Part shown: positions 12,992 through 15,561 of the stretch, one piece after another | How the letters are laid out: every line of letters begins with the position of its first letter | Position numbering within the stretch: position 1 is the first letter of the stretch | From: a bacterium UBP4_UBA6127 | GTDB lineage: Bacteria > UBP4 > UBA4092 | DNA length: 15,561 nt | NCBI GenBank assembly: GCA_002428325.1 | Contig: DIVR01000033.1 | Location: forward strand, 1 to 15,561 | Direction: 5' to 3' | The notes under the pieces: model-generated | Told to the model about the DNA's origin: nothing | Databases searched by the model: none | The model's input: the letters and a program-made list of their open reading frames with translations, nothing else | Made by a program: the position numbers and the translations under genes

Positions 12992-14713
12992 ATGGCCCTA
13001 ATGGTAAATATTACTCTGAATGGACAATCTATTCAGGTCCCTCTTGGCTCAACTGTCCTGGAAGCAGCTGAACATGCCGGGATTCATATCCCTACTTTAT
13101 GCCACCATCCGGCATTGGTTAATTTGGGTGCCTGTCGGATGTGTACGGTGGAAATTGAAGGGGAAAGAGCCCTTCAGCCCTCCTGTACTTATCCTGTCAG
13201 GGAAGGAATGATAATTAAAACAGAAACTCCAAGAGTATTTAATCTGAGGAAATTTGTCCTGGAGATGCTTTTCTCCGAACGGAATCATTATTGTATGTTT
13301 TGTGAGATGAGCGGGGATTGTGAGCTTCAGACTCTTGCTTATCAGCATGGATTAGCCCATTGGACTTATCCTACCCCCAATCCCAGGCTCCATGTGGATG
13401 GCACCCGGAAATATTTCCTGATGGACCATAATCGTTGCATCCTTTGCCGGCGTTGCATCCGGGCCTGCAGTGATATTGTGGCTAACCATACCTTGGGAGT
13501 GAAATATCGAGGTTCTAAAACCATGATCAGCGCAGATATGGGAGTGCCTTTTGGCGATTCTTCCTGCATATCCTGCGGCACCTGCCTTCAGGTTTGCCCG
13601 ACCGGAGCCTTGGTGGACCGGAAAAGCGCTTATATGGGACGACATACGGATACCCAGACAGTTAACAGCCAGTGTTCTTTTTGCAGTGTGGGGTGTTCCA
13701 GCCAAATTATCAAACGTTCAGGAAGGGTCCTTCGGGTGGAGGGTGATTGGGAGGGTTCCAATGAAGGAGTTCTCTGCCATCTGGGCCGATTTGACCCGTT
13801 TTATGAGACCAGAGACCGGGTTCTTTCTCCGATGATACGAAAAGGGGATTCCCTGATAGCAGTTGAATGGGATGAGGCACTGGATTGTATTGCGGATAAA
13901 ATTAAAGAAACCGGTCATGAAAAGGCAAAGGCCTGGATCACCGGAAAGACCTTGCATGAGGCGATGGAATCCTTTGTTAATGTTTTTGAAAAGAAAATCG
14001 GAATGCCGGTGGGGGCGTTGGAATCCACCTTGCTGGATTTGAACCTTCCATCCAATGGAACGCTTTCTGATATTGATAAATCCGATTGTATCCTGATTAT
14101 TGGAGCCGACCCTTTATTGCGGCATCTGGTACTGGGATACCGGGTCAAACGGGCCCGTAACCATGGGGCTAAAGTCATTTTGGTGGGTGGAGATGGCAAA
14201 GAAGGTATCGGCCGTTATGCCCATATGAAATTTGAATTCGGCAATCTGGATGATGCCCTGAAAATCTGTATGGACAGTGATATGCCGATGGTTCTATATG
14301 GAGAAGGATTAGGGATCACCAATGCGGAAAAAGTGAAAGTCCTCGAAAGCCGGGCAAAGTTTATGGGCCTTTTCCCTGCTACGAATGGCTATCATGCCAG
14401 AGAACTGGGCTTACAGGATGGGGTTAAAAGAGACCATGCCAAATTAATGTATGTCCTGTTGGAAGATTTGGAATTACGAGAGGAGACCGTCCAGACTCTC
14501 AAAAAAGCTGAGTTTGTTGTTTCTCATTCTTCTTACCTGGGAGCTGTCTCTGAGTTTGCGAATGTCATTCTTCCCGTTCCCCTTTGGTATGAGAGGGAAG
14601 GCACTTTTGTTAACTGTGAAGGAAATGAAATCAAAGTAACGGCGGCTATGAATAAACCAGAAACTGTTTTGAGTGAGGTGGAAGTATTTGACCGCCTTGC
14701 TCTGAGATTCTAA
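12992..14713 (+). CDS. NuoG/HoxU-like iron-sulfur subunit with shortened molybdopterin-type domain
   Basis: 573 aa from ATG 12992; ATG 13001 is a possible alternative. The N-terminal [2Fe-2S] ferredoxin domain has C37, C48, C51 and C65. Next comes the HoxU/NuoG His-Cys cluster (H99, C101, C104, C110; NHYCMFCEMSGDCELQ), and then two [4Fe-4S] sites (C149, C152, C155, C159 and C192, C195, C198, C202). A further [4Fe-4S] motif, C228, C231, C235 and C262, opens a molybdopterin-oxidoreductase-like region that runs to the end, much shorter than in full formate dehydrogenases or NuoG. The region most likely serves as structural scaffold as in NuoG, not as a molybdenum site. The protein would wire electrons between the flavin subunit and HoxY. 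The gene starts 44 nt after the fusion gene and 12 nt separate its stop from hoxY. HydA of the bifurcating [NiFe] HydABCSL enzymes is the closest functional analogue I know. Confidence 0.9.
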   Translation: MALMVNITLNGQSIQVPLGSTVLEAAEHAGIHIPTLCHHPALVNLGACRMCTVEIEGERALQPSCTYPVREGMIIKTETPRVFNLRKFVLEMLFSERNHYCMFCEMSGDCELQTLAYQHGLAHWTYPTPNPRLHVDGTRKYFLMDHNRCILCRRCIRACSDIVANHTLGVKYRGSKTMISADMGVPFGDSSCISCGTCLQVCPTGALVDRKSAYMGRHTDTQTVNSQCSFCSVGCSSQIIKRSGRVLRVEGDWEGSNEGVLCHLGRFDPFYETRDRVLSPMIRKGDSLIAVEWDEALDCIADKIKETGHEKAKAWITGKTLHEAMESFVNVFEKKIGMPVGALESTLLDLNLPSNGTLSDIDKSDCILIIGADPLLRHLVLGYRVKRARNHGAKVILVGGDGKEGIGRYAHMKFEFGNLDDALKICMDSDMPMVLYGEGLGITNAEKVKVLESRAKFMGLFPATNGYHARELGLQDGVKRDHAKLMYVLLEDLELREETVQTLKKAEFVVSHSSYLGAVSEFANVILPVPLWYEREGTFVNCEGNEIKVTAAMNKPETVLSEVEVFDRLALRF

Positions 14714-14725
14714 GGAGGCTCAATT

Positions 14726-15265
14726 ATGGCAAAAGTAAAAGTCGCAACTGATTGGCTGGCGGCCTGCGCCGGATGCCACATGTCTCTGTTGGATATGGAT
14801 GGTAGACTGGTGGAAATTCTCGATAAGATTGAATTGACCTCCAGCCCCATTACCGATTTGAAACATCCACCGGTTCAAGGGGTTGATGTGGGAATACTGA
14901 CCGGGGCTATCAATAATTCCACTAATCTGGCGGTTGCCCGAATGATGCGGAAACGTTGTAAATGCCTGGTAGCCTTGGGGGATTGCGCTGTCTTTGGCGG
15001 GATTGCCGCCATGAGGAATTCCTTTGATATCAGGGATGCCCTGGCCCGCGCTTATGAGGATTCGGAAAGTACTGTGGATGGGCATATCCCCAAATCAGAA
15101 GAGATTGCCAAACCTATCAAGGCAAAAGCGGTGGAACGGCTGGTTAAAGTGGAACTTAATGTTCCAGGATGCCCTCCCTCTCCCGATGCGATTTATTTTG
15201 TGTTGAAAGAATTAGTTGAAGGCAGAATGCCCATATTGAAAGATGAATTGTTGAAATATGATTAA
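14726..15265 (+). CDS. hoxY: [NiFe] hydrogenase small subunit, HoxY/HydS type
   Basis: 179 aa from ATG 14726, with AAGGAGG (14713-14719) 6 nt upstream overlapping the previous stop codon. It is the short, cytoplasmic, single-cluster form of the small subunit: no Tat signal and no C-terminal ferredoxin domain. The proximal [4Fe-4S] ligands are visible as CAGCHMSLLD (C14, C17), LGDCAVFGG (C87) and VPGCPPSP (C149). This pattern is that of group 3 (soluble, bidirectional) hydrogenases, including group 3d Hox and bifurcating HydSL. It passes electrons from the large-subunit [NiFe] site to the NuoG-like subunit. Glycine occupies the residue after LLDMD where Hox proteins often have glutamate; no consequence is obvious. 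Confidence 0.93.
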   Translation: MAKVKVATDWLAACAGCHMSLLDMDGRLVEILDKIELTSSPITDLKHPPVQGVDVGILTGAINNSTNLAVARMMRKRCKCLVALGDCAVFGGIAAMRNSFDIRDALARAYEDSESTVDGHIPKSEEIAKPIKAKAVERLVKVELNVPGCPPSPDAIYFVLKELVEGRMPILKDELLKYD

Positions 15266-15303
15266 GAGAGGATTATCCCGATAGTCCAGGAAGGAGTCCT
15301 TAT

Positions 15304-15561
15304 ATGCCTAAAATAACGATAGAACCGGTTACCCGCATTGAAGGCCATGCCAAAATCACTATCCATCTCAATGATGATGGAAAAGTGGAGAAGGCTTATT
15401 TTATTGTGAATGAATTCCGGGGATTTGAGAAATTTTCCGAAGGCAGGCCTTTTTTCGAGATGCCGCAAATTACTCCCAGGATATGCGGGATATGTCCGGT
15501 CAGCCACCATCTGGCCTCTGCCAAAGCTTGTGACCGGGTAGCCGGAGTGCCCCCCCCCCCG
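15304..15561 (+). CDS. hoxH: [NiFe] hydrogenase large subunit, HoxH/HydL type (3' truncated by window end)
   Basis: The first 86 residues from ATG 15304, with AAGGAG (15291-15296) 7 nt upstream. The sequence opens with the RIEGHAKI motif of all large subunits (residues 13-20) and contains the L1 motif RICGICPVSHHLASAKACD. C61 and C64 of L1 supply two of the four cysteine ligands of the Ni-Fe site; the other two lie in the missing C-terminal part. The SHHLA spelling fits group 3 enzymes. It follows hoxY by 38 nt. The frame stays open to the last base, but the last codons form a C11 run encoding PPPP, so the final residues should be treated with caution. Confidence 0.94.
   Translation, partial: MPKITIEPVTRIEGHAKITIHLNDDGKVEKAYFIVNEFRGFEKFSEGRPFFEMPQITPRICGICPVSHHLASAKACDRVAGVPPPP

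Noticed and set aside
1..15561. CRISPR arrays, insertion sequences, att sites, defence genes or phage genes
   Set aside because: No regularly spaced repeats, no transposase or integrase frames and no terminal inverted repeats were seen. The only long repeat is the pilin N-terminal segment.

Overview
This looks like a 15.6 kb contig from an uncultivated anaerobic bacterium. It opens inside rpoD and closes inside a [NiFe]-hydrogenase large-subunit gene, right after an 11-C run, so both ends are truncated. Almost every gene is on the + strand and most have strong Shine-Dalgarno sites, two of them essentially perfect AAAGGAGGTGA. Several things point to one of the poorly cultivated candidate phyla (Sumerlaeota, Hydrogenedentota, Omnitrophota, Lentisphaerota or similar): a paired set of pseudopilins with an almost invariant FTLIELLIVVAIIAILAAIA N-terminus and a GTVSNGD C-terminal motif, DUF4434-type glycosidase-like secreted proteins, and a fused hydrogenase flavoprotein. 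That placement is inference; the sequence alone does not fix the phylum.

Layout. (1) 1-503: the 3' end of rpoD (sigma region 4), a CAU-anticodon tRNA gene with its own promoter overlapping the rpoD end, and an intrinsic terminator. (2) 504-1053: AT-rich and non-coding. It contains a textbook sigma70 promoter (TTGACA-17-TATACT) whose -35 sits in a TGACA-N5-TGTCA dyad, followed about 145 nt later by an intrinsic terminator; this is a candidate small RNA or leader. (3) 1054-8493: an envelope and carbohydrate cluster. It holds a secreted DUF4434-like barrel protein with a C-terminal discoidin-like domain, a small secreted discoidin-like protein, a hairpin terminator, an extracellular sugar-type solute-binding protein, a second DUF4434-like protein with an N-terminal mutarotase-like beta-sandwich, a cytoplasmic amidotransferase-fold protein, two pseudopilins, and a strong terminator. 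(4) 8494-8826: a 330-nt intergenic leader with three stem-loops. (5) 8827-15561: a hydrogenase operon. Its order is NuoE-like, HndB-like [2Fe-2S] protein, NuoF-GltD fusion (1035 aa), NuoG/HoxU-like protein, HoxY and HoxH (partial).

How the parts may work together. The first cluster looks like a surface glycan binding and processing unit. Two paralogous barrel proteins with different accessory domains would act on an external substrate, the solute-binding protein would capture the product, and the pilins might form surface fibres or a pseudopilus. The importer permeases and pilus machinery are not in the window.

The hydrogenase operon combines an Hnd/Hyd-type NADH-FMN module, known from electron-bifurcating hydrogenases, with a cytoplasmic group-3 [NiFe] hydrogenase. 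It adds a GltD/NfnB-like FAD-NADP(H) module by gene fusion. This suggests a soluble complex linking H2 to both NAD(H) and NADP(H), possibly with ferredoxin. It is the most interesting system in the window.
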